Assembly: GCA_914767715.1 (NCBI GenBank)
Contig: OU612065.1
Coordinates: 8,494,001-8,558,000 of the forward strand
Origin: Membranipora membranacea
Taxonomy: Eukaryota; Bryozoa; Gymnolaemata; Cheilostomatida; Membraniporidae
Reading direction: 5' to 3'
Length of the DNA stretch: 64,000 bases
In this document: positions 12,201 to 23,566 of the stretch, piece after piece
Layout: every line of letters begins with the position of its first letter
Position numbering within the stretch: the first letter of the stretch is position 1
The notes under the pieces: model-generated
Database searches by the model: none
Seen by the model: only the letters and a program-made list of their open reading frames with translations
Told to the model about the DNA's origin: nothing
Position numbers and translations under genes: made by a program

Positions 12201-15200
12201 CCAAAATGGTTTATTGCGCATGGCCAGCCCTTCATTGACCGTTCAATGATGGTTCATTACCTGAATGATGTGTGGAATGTACTGTTTTATTTCAGATAAA
12301 CGAGATGGTGAATGGTTGTATAGAGTTGAGGAATCAACAGGCGCTAGAACAGCATCTCTTGAATGTGGAATGTGGGCAATAACCCAAAATCCAACTCAAT
12401 ATGCTCTGTATAATGAGAACACTCCTTGTCCTCAGAATTGGTGGCAAGTCTGGTGGGACTTCAGGTAAAATATTTTTTTCTGTATTTACCTCCCTCAAAA
12501 CCCATAGTTGTCATATTATAGTCATAGAATCATAAATAATCATGGCGACAGAAGCATTTAATTACTCTTACAACAGAAATCTTTATCTAGATGCCAATAA
12601 AGTATCAAAAAATAAAAGAAAAAAATCTAATTTGCAGATTTGTGCAATAAGCTAATAAACACTGACCATTATTTCCAGGTTCAGGTACTACAACTACAAA
12701 TCTCAGGGCCAGTATAATATGGCATGCTATCGCTCCACTTTCCCATCAGGTTCACTTTCTCTGCGACAAAAATGTTGCTATGATTGGACATGGGGATCAC
12801 CAAGTTTCACTGCTCTGATAACAGAGTTTCCTTATCATGGTCATGTCATGGATGGAGTGAGTAACATATTTATATAAATATTTCTATAATTAAGTTGAAT
12901 GAATTGCTCAATTATATGTGCAAAAGCTATGGTTGCCAGTTTCGGAGTAGTTGTTACCATTGGCCACAAGTTGATTAACTGGACTGTTTCAACCAAGATA
13001 TTGTGTCCTTTTCTTTGATTATGGTACATTTATACATGATCGCGTAAATCATTTCTATTGATATGTAACTACCATGATAGACCCACTTGGTTATTCATTT
13101 TATACAAGCTTAAACTCAATTATATTTTACCATTCTGCTAGCGGTAGGCCTGATAGATAAGATACATTGATGCAGCAAAAAAAAGCGTTTCAGACAAGGA
13201 AATAAAATTTTGTATCGATACTCAATCGCACAGATAGTATTTTGACTATTTATAAATGAATAAATATTATTCACTTTCACTGACACCAATGTCACGCTGA
13301 GAGCTGCATTTCCGTGACATGTTTACTCTAGTAGCAGAAAATGTTTATAGCAACGAATTGATTGAATGCTCTACATATTGGTTACCCGGATGACACAACA
13401 ATAATAAAGTCTGTGTAATTTCAGCACGACTCGGACAGCGAGGAATATGGATATCAGAAATGTTGTGTTGAGAGTATCGGTATGTGCAAGCTATTCTATT
13501 TTACACGACCCTCCAGTGATGGTACCGGATATATCCCTGTCAGAATTAGTAAGTACCTCCTTACTTCTGCTTCTCATGTCAGCTCTGCGCATTCATAGGA
13601 TTTGTTACTCAAAGCCAATTTGTATAAATCATAGAAGATTAAACATCTTGGTAAGAGTTATGGATACCATGCCTTGCATTAACCATTTATCTTTATTCTA
13701 AAGGACCATGGTTTGGAGACCCTCATATTGTCACCACTGATGGACTGTCGTACACATTTAATGGACAGGGTGAATACTTGTTCACAAGAATCGGCCACAA
13801 CGAAACAGTTATCCAAGCTAGAACTGAGAGGGTTAAACTCAATGATGGAGGTAAGTCTGAATTTCAAGTATACCCGCTACGAGAGGCTGCTGATGACTAT
13901 TGCAACTTAACTGCAGTAAATGTATATATACTTTTATTGGCAACCAGAGTCATCTCATTGGAAATGTTTTTCACTCAGTGCCATAACAAAAGAAAAAAGA
14001 AACAAAAGCGAAGCAGAAAGGAAATTGAATACAATATCATTGATGATGTTGATCAAGTTGATAACAAAAAGGGATGAATAGCAATGTTTTGAATGAGCTG
14101 AACTTCTCTTTAGGTCTCAAATGTAATGGTAAAGAATTGTAAGTAACAGAAACTATGATGATCCATTCTGGACAGAAGGAAAGTGATACACCGGTTGAAT
14201 TATTTTACTTTGTAAAAGCTGAATTCACCATGGGATGTGAACATATAAATTTAAATATGCGTCGTTGTTAAACTTCATCTTTGTTTGTTGTAGGTTATGG
14301 TCAGGCGACGTATTTCAGTGCAATCTGTTTGGAATCAGTAGGATTACCAAGAGTTCAGCTTCAGCTTAATAAGGATACCAACTCTAGTCTGTCTGAAGAC
14401 GCCATTCAGCTTGTTGTAAATGGTACAATGATAGATGTGACACAAATCACACAGGACTCTAACGAGACAGAGACCATCGATGGAGTGACAGACTCACTGC
14501 TGTTTAAACGGACAAATACCAGCGTCACAGTGTTGACTACTTCAGGATTGTCACTTGAAGCTGCAGCTGGAAACGTAAGTTAATGCAGTTGGTTACTTTT
14601 GTTTAAAAAAGTGACCAGAACTTGAACCACGCATTTCATCAGTAGTTAATGTTGAAAATCCGAGTTATTTTTAATGGCACTTGATTGCAAGATCAATCAT
14701 CCATTTCGATCAGAAATCACTCTCCATTCCGACAGCTAACAGCTCTAATAATAAATATACACTAATGGAATCACTCATTCACAACTATGTGAGGAAATAT
14801 TAAATTGTTTGCTTGTCCCACTCATTTTAAGTAATTGATAATGCGAGCTTCCGGGCAATATGCCCCACATGAGTTGTGATGAAATGTTTTGTCAGTTTCA
14901 TATTTCATTTTTTATAGAAAATGCTGACGTTGACTTTGGGCTTGCCTACCGATGCCATTGGTAACACTGTGGGTCTGACTGGTGTTTATGATGACGACAC
15001 AGAGAATGACCTCACTTTCCTGAATGAAACCGGTCATATATCCATCAATTCAACAGAGAGTGAAATTTTTGAGTGGGCTGAAACATGTGAGTGAAATGTT
15101 GAACATTATTGCATCACTAATTGATTTCAACAAGATTACCAGGAAAGGGTACAATGCAAACAGCTATTTTTATTCGAGCCCTCATTGCTTTTCCTCGCTT

Positions 15201-18200
15201 TTACTTTCATTATTTCTCTGGGGATGCCGTCAAATCATTGCTATCTTTTTAATTTGCCGACAGAGGATTTAGAATATTATATGAAATAATAGTTTATAGG
15301 ATCTTGGAATTATTTTTACAATTTGTAAGTGACATTCGGACCAAATGTTGTCAGGCTGGCCATCATCAAACAACCACTTATTGATTTTGCAGTATTATTA
15401 TTTCTCAGCAGATTCTGCTTCTTTTTCATGAGCTAATCTAATTTTGATGTTTTGTAGTTGCTGTAAGTGAGGAGGACTCGATCATGTTCTACACTGAGGC
15501 TGGGTCAGACTGGTTGACTTACAATAATAACACGTTTGTGCCTGTGTTTACTGACAATGTCGCTAATTGGGTTTGGAGCTCGGACAGCTTCAGAGATTCA
15601 GCGTATGACACATGCGGGGAGGATACAGCGTGTCTGTATGATGTGTATGTCACCGGTGATTTAGCTATTGGCGAGAGCAGTAAGGCTACTGCAGAAGAGA
15701 GCGCAGCAGCCAATGCGGCTCTAGGTATGTTCAATTGGTATATTAAATTGATTATGTATTTAAATTTTTTAAATGATGTGATTCATTAAGACCTATAGAA
15801 CAAAGATCTAGTCTATTGTGGTGTTAGCAGTTAAATAATTGTCGATGTTTTATGTATATCACATAGCACACAATTATCTCTGTTCTTTTTTAGGTAATTT
15901 TGCTCCGACCATCAACGCTTCATCAAACATCCTAGTTACCCTCAATGAGGAGTTCACTTATAGTATCCTCGTTAATGACTCAAATGGTGATGACATCACT
16001 GTGTCATCTAGTTTGAACACATCGGCACAGATAACGGGTCCTAACGCTGCCGGTGAAGTGGAGATAACTTTCACCCTCCAACAGAGTGATTTACCTGAGA
16101 ACGCTACAGACTTCAGCTTCACTGTCAGAGCTAAGGTATGATAAGCAAAGAGAAGAAAAGGGTTTGATTCGCAGAGCTCATTCTTCGGAGAAAATTGAAC
16201 GTGTAACTTGGATAATTGGTCGGGTAGAAAAATAAGTATGACATAAGAAATTTAAGTTGTAAAAATAGGAGGAAAAGTGGGCTCACGTGGAATCAAGTGC
16301 TTTAAAACATAATACTCAGCTCGATGGCGACGAACTTTTGACATTGTTTTCCCCATTTCGACCGTTCTTACAAATGCTATTGAATGTAACCACTGGCCAA
16401 TAGTTTGATGAAGGCTAGTGAGCTTTGATAATTTTAAACCTTTTCCTCTCGTCTGTTTTTTGTTAAGCCGTACTCAATTGAATACATTGCATAATAGAAT
16501 CCACTTGACCATTTATTAGTTCTAAGAATTGTCGTTCTAATCAAATTGAATTTCACATGTGCATTTATGATTAAAGGACACTGCAGATACAGTAACAGCT
16601 TATACCCCACTGGTCATGCTATGCAGCTGTGCTAACAATGGTACATGTATCGAGCTCACCGCTACACAAATCGCTGACGCAGAAACAAGGTGAGGTTGTG
16701 AGGCCATAGAATGAAGGTAAAATCGTGCCACAATAAAATATAATCCTTAAGTATGACCTTGTGAATTGTTTATTAATTCATTACAGCTAAGGTGTGTGAA
16801 TGCCACAAATTCAAAAGTACTCATGACAAACATTCAATCACATGATAAAAGGGCTAAAGCATTGAAGGGTGTGACATAAAATAAAAGAATGATCTTTTGT
16901 AAATTTTCACCTATCTCAAAAAAATTAATTGAAACCCATTTCCATTAATTTTACTCTGAGTATTGCATCTTGCTTTACCTACCTACCTCTACCTAACTCA
17001 CTAGGTCAATATCCCAATACTCAACGTAGTTTGCTGAGCTTTTTTTCCTATGGAAGAAGTCCCTACACCAGGATTTGCTGTGCAAGCCAAAGAAGATTAA
17101 CTAAAATTACTAGGATCTGCCATGTGATAAAAGATTAATTTAAAGACAAAATTTCATATTTATTAATAAGTATAAATTTCCTGCTGACCCAAAGATTACA
17201 AGCCTGAATTAGAAAAATATCATGGGTAGTTGCCCCCATCTTATTCCAGATTGTTGCATTATTACACGCTTGATTTCAACAGTAAAAAAAATTGATTGAA
17301 ATATTTGTTTAACTGATAAAAAGTTTCCACCCATTCCTAAACTCCTCAACCATGAACTGCCAATAAAAGTTAAAAAAAAAGACCAGCTATATTTTTTCCT
17401 AAGTCAATAATATTTCTGTATCAATCTTCATGTATTTAACTGCGAGGTGCATATTGTTATATTACAGTACGCTGGTGTTGGACTGTCAGTGCCCGACAGG
17501 TTACACAGGAGAGCTGTGTGAGACAGATTTAGATGCCTGTGAGTTGGTCTCTAGCCCATGCTATCCCGGAGTTCTCTGTGTGGATGAACCAGCACCAGCT
17601 GACCATGAGGGATACTCGTAAGTGATTATTGTTGGTAACTGACAAATTTCCATAATCATAATACTATGATTAATAATAATCTGTTATATATTTAATAATA
17701 GAATTTCAAAATCTTCAAATTTGCCAGGTAAAATAATTTTCAAATATAATTTTGATACCAATCTTGGAGCACCTCTCATTTTGCTGACAATTTACCATTT
17801 AGACCTCATGCCAGTTTCTTTTTGTGTTTTTGATCATCGAGCTTGCAATAAAAAAGAATGCAGAAACCCAAAGAGGGCGCTGAGCCTACAAAATTTGAGA
17901 AAATAAACTAGCCCACTTTGAGTTTTCTCTCTATTACATCACTTATAGATGTGGAGCTTGCCCGGCTGGATACGACGGAGATGGTAAATCGTGCGCCGAC
18001 GTAGATGAATGTGCCTTAGATAGCTGTGATCAGACATGTGTAAACTCGCCTGGATCCTTTGTCTGCTCATGTACCACAGGCTATACCCTCAATAGTGATG
18101 GAATCTCTTGTGATGGTGAGAATTCAGTTTTATCTATCTATATATACTCTTTTATATGAAATAATGTGGGTATAACTAGAGTCTGCCTAATTGTACGGTC

Positions 18201-21200
18201 CTTCATTCATCTCCAACCTCGTCGCTATGCGATGATTCATAGTCTTGTGAGGCTGCTCGGATATCATCTTATCCATCACTAATCTCGTATCCATAGTCTT
18301 TAAAATTGTATTATTAATAATAATTGCGTCTATCAATAGTAGGACGGCAAAACTGCCTTTATTCTTGATCAATTTGACCCAAATATTTTCTAAATTGCTC
18401 AAATTTGGTGTCAATTTTTAATTCATGAAAATAAATGTGTACAAAATTTTTTGCCACGTTACTGCTCGATTACAATTGCAAAAACATATTTGTAGTTAGG
18501 ACTCATTAATATGACCCTCTCTGAGGGATTTAAAATAGAATGCTTCCAGTCTTAAGCAACGCTACACTCCAAAACAATAAAAAATAAAATTGTTTTTTAC
18601 GGTTTAAAATGAAAATCCACCACGGCCTTTCAATAACTGTCATGTGTATTGAGACAAAACAAAAGAGTTATAGGTTTATGGATGATGCCCAAACTTTTCT
18701 CGGGTCATGTTTCATATTCTCTCACTCTTTGTGTCTCAATTTGTTTTTCTTCTACGATTTCATTACTAGACATCGATGAATGTACGACATTACAGCCATG
18801 TCACCAGGTGTGTAATAACACTGAAGGCTTCTACACGTGCTCCTGTGATGAACATTTCCAACTTATGGATGACAACATCAACTGTGAACGTGAGTTATAA
18901 CAATTATTTTGTAAATTTATCATTTTTTGTGTACATATAATTTACACACAATATACACACAATGATGCCATTAAAAAATAAATTAGATTTGATAATTAAT
19001 AAATTTAATAATAGATGAAAATGGACTCAAGAAAATCTGGGATTATCTGACAGGCTTATAACCGGCGAAAATTATTTTACAAATGCCTGTACTGTCAAAG
19101 GTTCACTAATTTTGTGATATATCGAGCCTGAGTATATAGTGGATGAACAGGAACCATAACTCTTATGTTTGATTTATATAGAAGTTTTCATGCACTCTCC
19201 ATTCTGCTTTCATGTCACAGAATCCTCAGTTGTGCTAGTAACTCACATGTCCTCTGTGCTTTTCAGCATCAAATCCGTGTGATGATCAAAACCAGTGTGA
19301 CTCGACTAATGGTTACTGTAATGTGGTGGATAACCAGCAGCAGTGCTCATGTATGAAGGGCTATGAGCTGAACGCTGACGGCTCTACATGTGATGATATA
19401 GATGAATGTAGTACCGGAGCGGCAGCGTGCACTCAGCTCTGTACTAATACTGCAGGAGGATATACATGTGGCTGTAATGAGGGATACTGGCTCGCTGTCA
19501 ATGAGTATGACTGTAACGGTGGGTGGATATAATATTATCTTTACCCTCTTGAGATGTGTATTGCATACTATTGAATCAATGAGTGAGTTCATTGATTGAA
19601 TATAAGAACGATATTTGGATTTTTGCTCCAATATTTGATTTCAATCATTTTGACCCAAACTCCCTACTGCCTGATTATGTTGGTTTTTTTATAGATTTTC
19701 TTATGAGTTGTCAGCTCTCTTTTGTATTGAAAGTGTTTACAAACAGTGTTTATATTTTTTTTCACAGATCTGAATGAATGTATACAGGGTTCATATGAGT
19801 GCCACTCTACACAGACATGTTCTAACATAGCAGGTGGCTATGAATGTGTTTGTGGTACAGATCAAGTCTTTGAAGATGGTGAATGCAGAGGTAAGTTTAG
19901 TGAGATTTTGGTATCACTCCTAGCATGATGTAGTGTTTGAAATATTAAAAGATAGATTTCAATGCTTGCCTAATATATAATTACGATCCCACATGATTAA
20001 TTGCCAACTTGAACTTCATTCCATCTGCAATTTAGTAAACACCTGTGACAATGGTGCAACAGTTTCTGCAACGATGCCCGATTCTCTATATATTTTCTCG
20101 GAAATTCAAATAATAGGACTAGCCCTGACGCAAGCACAGTGCTCAAGGTTGTGACAACCATTTCATGTTGCCATCATAAAGGTTTCCTAATCACACATAC
20201 TGCATACAAAACGAACAAAAAGATTTGCATTTGTCAATAGAATGATTGAAAGCAGTGCTGTCCCACTCCCAACCATGGCAATGGCCTCTCAAGTATTTTG
20301 TTTGTTGAACAAACTTGCAAGTTTGTGCTGACCACATGTTCTACTCTGTCAATAAAAAAACTGAAAGAGACTCTACATTGCAATGTTTGTGAAAAAAATG
20401 AAATGAACCCCCACACATTACATGTTGCGATGGAATTAAACAACTAAAAAACTTCCATTGATGTCAATGCCGACATTGTTTGTTTTAACTTATTTTTAAC
20501 CTAATCTATTAAAAACCTCATAATTTATTAACATTTACTCATGAGTACTTATATGTTAATTACAGATCAGAGGGGCCGAAAGGCCATTGAGATAGAGACG
20601 GATATTTGCTTTTTCATTTTTTCACTTTCAATCATATGCAAAACTAGACTGCTTCCCTGGAATAAATCAAATACACAACAACATGAGTCTGTTTAAACCC
20701 AACGTATAACATTTATTTTATTACAGAGATTGTATACACGGAGCCTGTAGCTAATGTTACTACGGATGCTGCTCCAGAGGCAGAATATAATTCTCTGCAG
20801 TTTTCACTTGATGGTCTCACCATTGAACAGGTAAATAATTTAGAACATAATTTGACCAATGAACTAAACATTGATTTGACCTGCCTTTTTTGTTGATTGG
20901 GAAAGAACAACTCCAATGCGCTTAAATTATAATAATAATATCACGTAATGCTACTGAAATCCTTCCTTAACTTGCTTATTTTCTATCCCGATTCACTAAA
21001 TCGACCTAGAGCACTTTGCTCACTTCGGTTTTATATGGGTGCTACATCAGTAGGTGTTACTCCAATAATGCTATAATATACTCACATAAGTTTTTGTGTT
21101 TCAGTACACAGTGGAGATGGAGATCCAACTTTTCACAGTATTAGCTGAGGAAGCCACAAAACAATGTCAAAATACTAGCTGTGATTTCAAAACCGTTGCC

Positions 21201-23196
21201 TCGGATTCAAAAAAGCGAAGGTATGTAATAAAGTAGCTTAATTAAGAGTCTTAGCTTATTTTTATCAGATAGAAGCAGCTAGGTCTCCCTAAATGACTTG
21301 TCTTCTCATGTTATAAAACAGGGCAACTCCCATGATTTTTACACAATATGCTCCATTCAGTTTAAAAACCATTCATTATTTAACTTTCAAATCATAATCT
21401 TTGGTCAGGTCCTCTCTGGTTCTGTTAATTTTATCCAGTCTAAATAAGTATTTTACTGATGATTGTGTTAAACAGGAAGAGAGATGTGTCAGTAACATTC
21501 TATAAGGAGTACTTCTCACGATTGCCGGGTTACCCGCAAATAGATGTTAATGGTGACTTACTGTTAGCTATATACTCATTAATACCTGGTACAGGAGTAC
21601 TCAGTGCTTCACAACTACAACAAACTGTAACGTCCGCCTCTACTCAAATACAGAGCTCACTAGGTAAGTTAATATATCAATATATTAACTTTATGAGATA
21701 AGTACATTAAGGCTTGGAGCTAGGAACGTATATTTCTTACATGATCAACCAAGAAATTGTAGCAGCTAAGTTTCTTTAGTTGCAAGCGTTGTCATATAAG
21801 GACAACTACATGAGCGTGACATGAATATTATTGTTATACTTTTTTCCAGGTGTGACAGTACAGAACATTGCGGCTCCAATAACGACAACTAGCACTGTGA
21901 CCAGTACAGATCCGGGTACAGGAGGCACAGGAGGCAGTACAACTACTGTCTTTCCTGTTACAGCAGCACCTGCAATAACTCATCAAAACCTCATCATCAT
22001 CATTGGAGTCAGCTGTGGTCTCGTGGCGCTGACCATCATCATTGTTATCATTGCAGTCATTGTCAGACAAAATAAGAAGTAAGTCCGCCACTGCAAACTC
22101 CCTCTCACACATTAACTGAATATCCCTATGGGAGATTGTTTCATTCTCAATGTTAATCATCCCTGGTAGGATCTCTGCAGTTACTATACACTAGCAGTCT
22201 CTCATTGTAGATTCTTTGTCTTTGTAGGAGATCTGATGAGTATGTGTTTAGTGTAAATATTTCCAGTGTGTTTTTATTGCATTAATCTCACAACTGTGGC
22301 TCTGTTCATGCACAAAAATAAATTGGTGCCGCAATTGCTGCTGGAGTTCATGCTATCTTGCACCTGTTCAATATACTCAAAAAGCTCAATATCTGCTGAC
22401 TCTAAAATGGCTACAGTATCAGTCACAGAAGATAGAATGCAACACATCACTTTCTCTTTCCAGGTCTAATAGAAAAGTAGCGCCTTCACCAGAACCCTTA
22501 TTCTACAGAAGGAGGACCAGTATGACAGAGGTGGAGACAGTGGCTGATCCTCATCCCAGCAGACGTATGTACACAAGGGAGAGAACTCCCAGTGAGAGTA
22601 GTATACAGGGTACCAGTTATCCTAACCGAGCCTATGATAATCAATCCTATGAACCTGCACACCACAGTAATAGAGATGAGAGACAGGATAGATATAGAAG
22701 AGACGACAGAGGCCGAGACAGAGGTAGAGATGATAAGAGAGACCATCGATTGCGAGATGACAGCCGAGATAGGCAGCCAAGAGATGACAGCCGGGACAGA
22801 CAACGTCGGGATGATAACGGAGAGAGACGCCACCGAGACAGCAGCCGAGACAGACCTCATAGAGAAAGCAGCTATGGTCGATACGACAATAAGGATCATC
22901 GAAGGGACCAGCGATATGACGAACCACCAAAGTATCGAGACTCAGACCCGTACTATCAGTCTGAGAAATCAAGATATCCGGAGCCGAGACACAATGATCG
23001 CTATGATGAGAAGTACGATTCTAAGAGACAAGATTCATTCGATCGATACGATGACAGGCGGAACCCACCAAAGTATCAGGAACCTCCCAGCAAACCAGCA
23101 AAGAAGGGAAGAAGGATACACCTTCACGGAGGCAGGAGAGAGGAAACAGGAAACGTCACACCTGTAGATAGTCCAGGTCAGTACCTTAATAAATAA
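2338..23196 (+). CDS. MUC4-like transmembrane mucin (NIDO-AMOP-VWD-EGF), 26 exons, 3694 aa
   Basis: Predicted type I membrane mucin. The first ATG gives a hydrophobic signal peptide (residues 1-22). About 2090 residues of Thr/Pro/Ser repeats follow, then NIDO (about 2100-2400), AMOP (2405-2561), VWD (2562-2850), a cadherin-like segment (2850-2930), EGF repeats (2931-3238), an SEA-like segment with a furin-type site (3239-3374), a transmembrane helix (about 3415-3440) and a 240-residue basic tail. Summed exons give 11085 nt, in frame throughout. Vertebrate MUC4 shares the NIDO-AMOP-VWD-EGF-membrane order, so a surface barrier or adhesion role is inferred. The glycosylated repeats would be extracellular and the tail cytoplasmic. 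Exon coordinates are in the block entries below. Orthology to MUC4 itself is not claimed: invertebrates have several AMOP-NIDO mucins. The 5' UTR is unknown, and an alternative last exon exists at 23550. Confidence 0.9.
6781..9114 (+). repeat. Mucin exon 2: 30-residue repeats, then SEGPT/SAGPT hexads
   Basis: A 2334-bp exon after CTTATTTTAG, open throughout with no in-frame ATG and ending at ACAG|GTTAGA. It starts and ends in phase 1, so it could be skipped without a frameshift. From about 7021 to 8060 it has 12 copies of a 90-bp unit (TTSAATTSTLPTTSVGPTTT and relatives) at exact 90-bp spacing. The copy beginning at 7021 recurs almost unchanged at 7561, showing a 540-bp higher-order unit. From about 8080 to 8900 the repeat becomes 18-bp hexads (GPTTSA, GPTVSE, GPTTSE). 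The last 70 residues are irregular Thr/Ser. Confidence 0.93.
9476..11739 (+). other. Mucin exons 3-7: NIDO (nidogen-like) domain
   Basis: Exons 9476-9669, 9944-10223, 10516-10700, 11153-11246 and 11551-11739, phases 0, 1, 0, 1, 1 at their ends. NIDO hallmarks are the FFDDRYYNAY strand, CNNGMISF, PYPFGASYW and the APMWGR turn, followed by LVVTWINLAD and FQAVLISDGVYSFIKYNYPE. The last is the characteristic 'FQ.VL..dG..SF..f.Y' strand, and AVAGYNGAD follows it. The domain lies immediately after the mucin repeats and before AMOP, the normal place in MUC4-type proteins. The function of NIDO is not established; an extracellular interaction role is usual. Confidence 0.85.
10985..11090 (+). mobile_element. 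Weak tRNA/SINE-like fragment in mucin intron 5
   Basis: TAGCTCAGTGGATTGAG (about 10998-11014) fits an A-box, but the expected B-box is degraded (GGGCTATGATTGG). This is a possible decayed SINE head only. Confidence 0.25.
12296..13548 (+). other. Mucin exons 8-10: AMOP domain
   Basis: Exons 12296-12464, 12679-12856 and 13425-13548. The cysteine pattern and landmarks match AMOP: ECGMW, NTPCPQNWWQ, ACYRSTFPSG, QKCCYDW, QKCCVESIGMCKLFYFTRPS. AMOP is an extracellular domain tied to cell adhesion. A GTATGT at 13480 looks like a splice donor, but reading through it gives the conserved C-x(n)-FTRPS end of the domain and a better donor (GTAAGT) at 13549, so I kept the longer exon. Confidence 0.82.
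13704..15724 (+). other. Mucin exons 11-14: von Willebrand D-type domain
   Basis: Exons 13704-13850, 14294-14574, 14918-15086 and 15458-15724. The domain opens with WFGDPHIVTTDGLSYTFNG, the classic VWD entry (GDPH...DG..y.FnG..eY). It continues through SLLFKRTNTSVTVLT and reaches VGLTGVYDDDTEND, equivalent to the GL.GN.ndn calcium-binding turn, although the usual Gly-Asn pair reads Gly-Val here. Exon 14 carries a trailing region with two Cys (YDTCGEDTACLYD) typical of the stretch after VWD in MUC4 relatives. In this family VWD serves in assembly or adhesion. Confidence 0.86.
15894..16135 (+). other. Mucin exon 15: cadherin-like segment
   Basis: One exon (phase 1 in, phase 0 out), about 81 residues starting GNFAPTINASSNILVTLNEE. 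The pattern 'N.aP....... v..n.e..Y.i.v.D.ngD.i.v' with VNDSNGDDITV resembles bacterial or dystroglycan-type cadherin-like folds that follow VWD in several invertebrate mucins. It contains N-glycosylation sequons (NAS, NTS, NAT). Domain assignment is by pattern only. Confidence 0.5.
16577..19890 (+). other. Mucin exons 16-21: EGF-like repeats, several calcium-binding
   Basis: Exons 16577-16689, 17468-17617, 17949-18115, 18770-18889, 19267-19518 and 19768-19890. About seven EGF modules are seen: CSCANNGTC...CQCPTGYTGELC; a second ending CGACPAGYDGDGKSC; DVDECALDSCDQTC; DIDECTTLQPCHQVC; NPCDDQNQCDSTNGYC; DIDECSTGAAACTQLC; and DLNECIQGSYECHSTQTC. The D-[ILV]-[DN]-E-C starts mark calcium-binding EGF repeats. 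Most junctions are phase 1, as usual for shuffled EGF exons. Confidence 0.9.
20727..21663 (+). other. Mucin exons 22-24: SEA-like segment with furin-type site
   Basis: Exons 20727-20830, 21105-21220 and 21476-21663. About 137 residues lie between the last EGF and the membrane. They have an amphipathic start (YNSLQFSLDGLTIEQYTVEM), a C-x(5)-C pair, then SDSKKRRKRDVSVTFYKEY. The RRKR/D tract straddles the intron 21221-21475 and fits a proprotein-convertase (furin) consensus. Its position just before a hydrophobic DVSVTF strand is where SEA domains cut themselves (G/SVVV). SEA assignment is by layout and is moderate; the basic site is read directly. Confidence 0.6.
21850..22078 (+). other. Mucin exon 25: juxtamembrane stalk and transmembrane helix
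   Basis: After TTF/STTT-rich stalk residues comes an uninterrupted hydrophobic stretch beginning NLIIIIGVSCGLVAL and ending IIAVIV. RQNKK follows at once as a stop-transfer signal. With the N-terminal signal peptide this predicts a type I single-pass protein. The donor is AA|GTAAGT at 22079 (phase 2). Confidence 0.92.
22464..23196 (+). other. Mucin exon 26: basic, Arg/Asp/Tyr-rich cytoplasmic tail with two PPxY motifs
   Basis: About 243 residues. A central region of imperfect RDDSRDRQ-type repeats is highly charged and low in complexity. It is followed by a Tyr-rich part with EPPKYRD and NPPKYQE, two copies of PPxY, the ligand motif of WW domains (Nedd4-family ubiquitin ligases, YAP). Many Tyr and Ser are potential phosphorylation sites. 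The frame ends QYLNK-stop at 23194-23196. A good donor (CCAG|GTCAGT, 23177) 20 bases earlier offers another C-terminus using 23550-23566. Confidence 0.85.
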
Positions 23197-23209
23197 TTAA
23201 TTGCTTAAT

Positions 23210-23405
23210 TGCTGTTCAGTGCCCCTTTCGGAGCCAATGAGAACTCATCTAATAAGCGCACCCTTGTACAAGGTAAGGTTGGGCAAGCTAGGCTATTGTC
23301 CGGAGAGCTCACCTCCTTTAGCAGCATGCGTAGTGACCGGATTCGAACCTGCAACTCTCAGATTGAGAAGCTCTTATCCTAACCACTGCACCACCCTGCC
23401 TGCCT
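23210..23405 (-). mobile_element. tRNA-derived SINE-like element, minus strand
   Basis: Read on the minus strand, 23400 to 23333 is a well-preserved tRNA-like head. It has A box TGGTGCAGTGGTTAGG (23393-23378) and a perfect B box GCAGGTTCGAATCC (23352-23339) near the end of a 7-nt acceptor-like GGCAGGG and T-arm layout. The anticodon arm is poor, and a non-tRNA tail follows. A functional tRNA is less likely than a SINE head. Confidence 0.6.
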
Positions 23406-23549
23406 GCCTGCACTTAGATAGAGTGTCACACTTGTTATGTTATGTGAATATGTAAATATATAGCTGCCACATGTAAAAGTGAAAGCTGAATCAAGGGATC
23501 CAGTTCTGCAAAATGTCTAGTTGATAATGATGTATTTCTCTACTTACAG

Positions 23550-23566
23550 TAACCAGGAGATACTAG
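23550..23566 (+). other. Possible alternative last coding exon of the mucin
   Basis: TTACAG ends at 23549. Splicing from 23177 to 23550 in phase 1 would replace the GQYLNK ending with VTRRY-stop. Both sites look usable, and I cannot tell which is used. The intron so removed would carry the SINE-like element at 23210-23405. Confidence 0.35.

Noticed and set aside
13480..13548. Splice donor GTATGT at 13480 ending AMOP early
   Set aside because: Reading through keeps the conserved AMOP end (CKLFYFTRPS) and reaches a better donor that keeps frame with VWD.
18187..18414. 75-residue minus-strand frame in an EGF-region intron
   Set aside because: No similarity, no splice partners, composition like the surrounding intron.
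23333..23400. Functional tRNA gene on the minus strand
   Set aside because: A and B boxes are good, but the anticodon arm does not form a proper 5-bp stem with a 7-nt loop, and a SINE-like tail follows.
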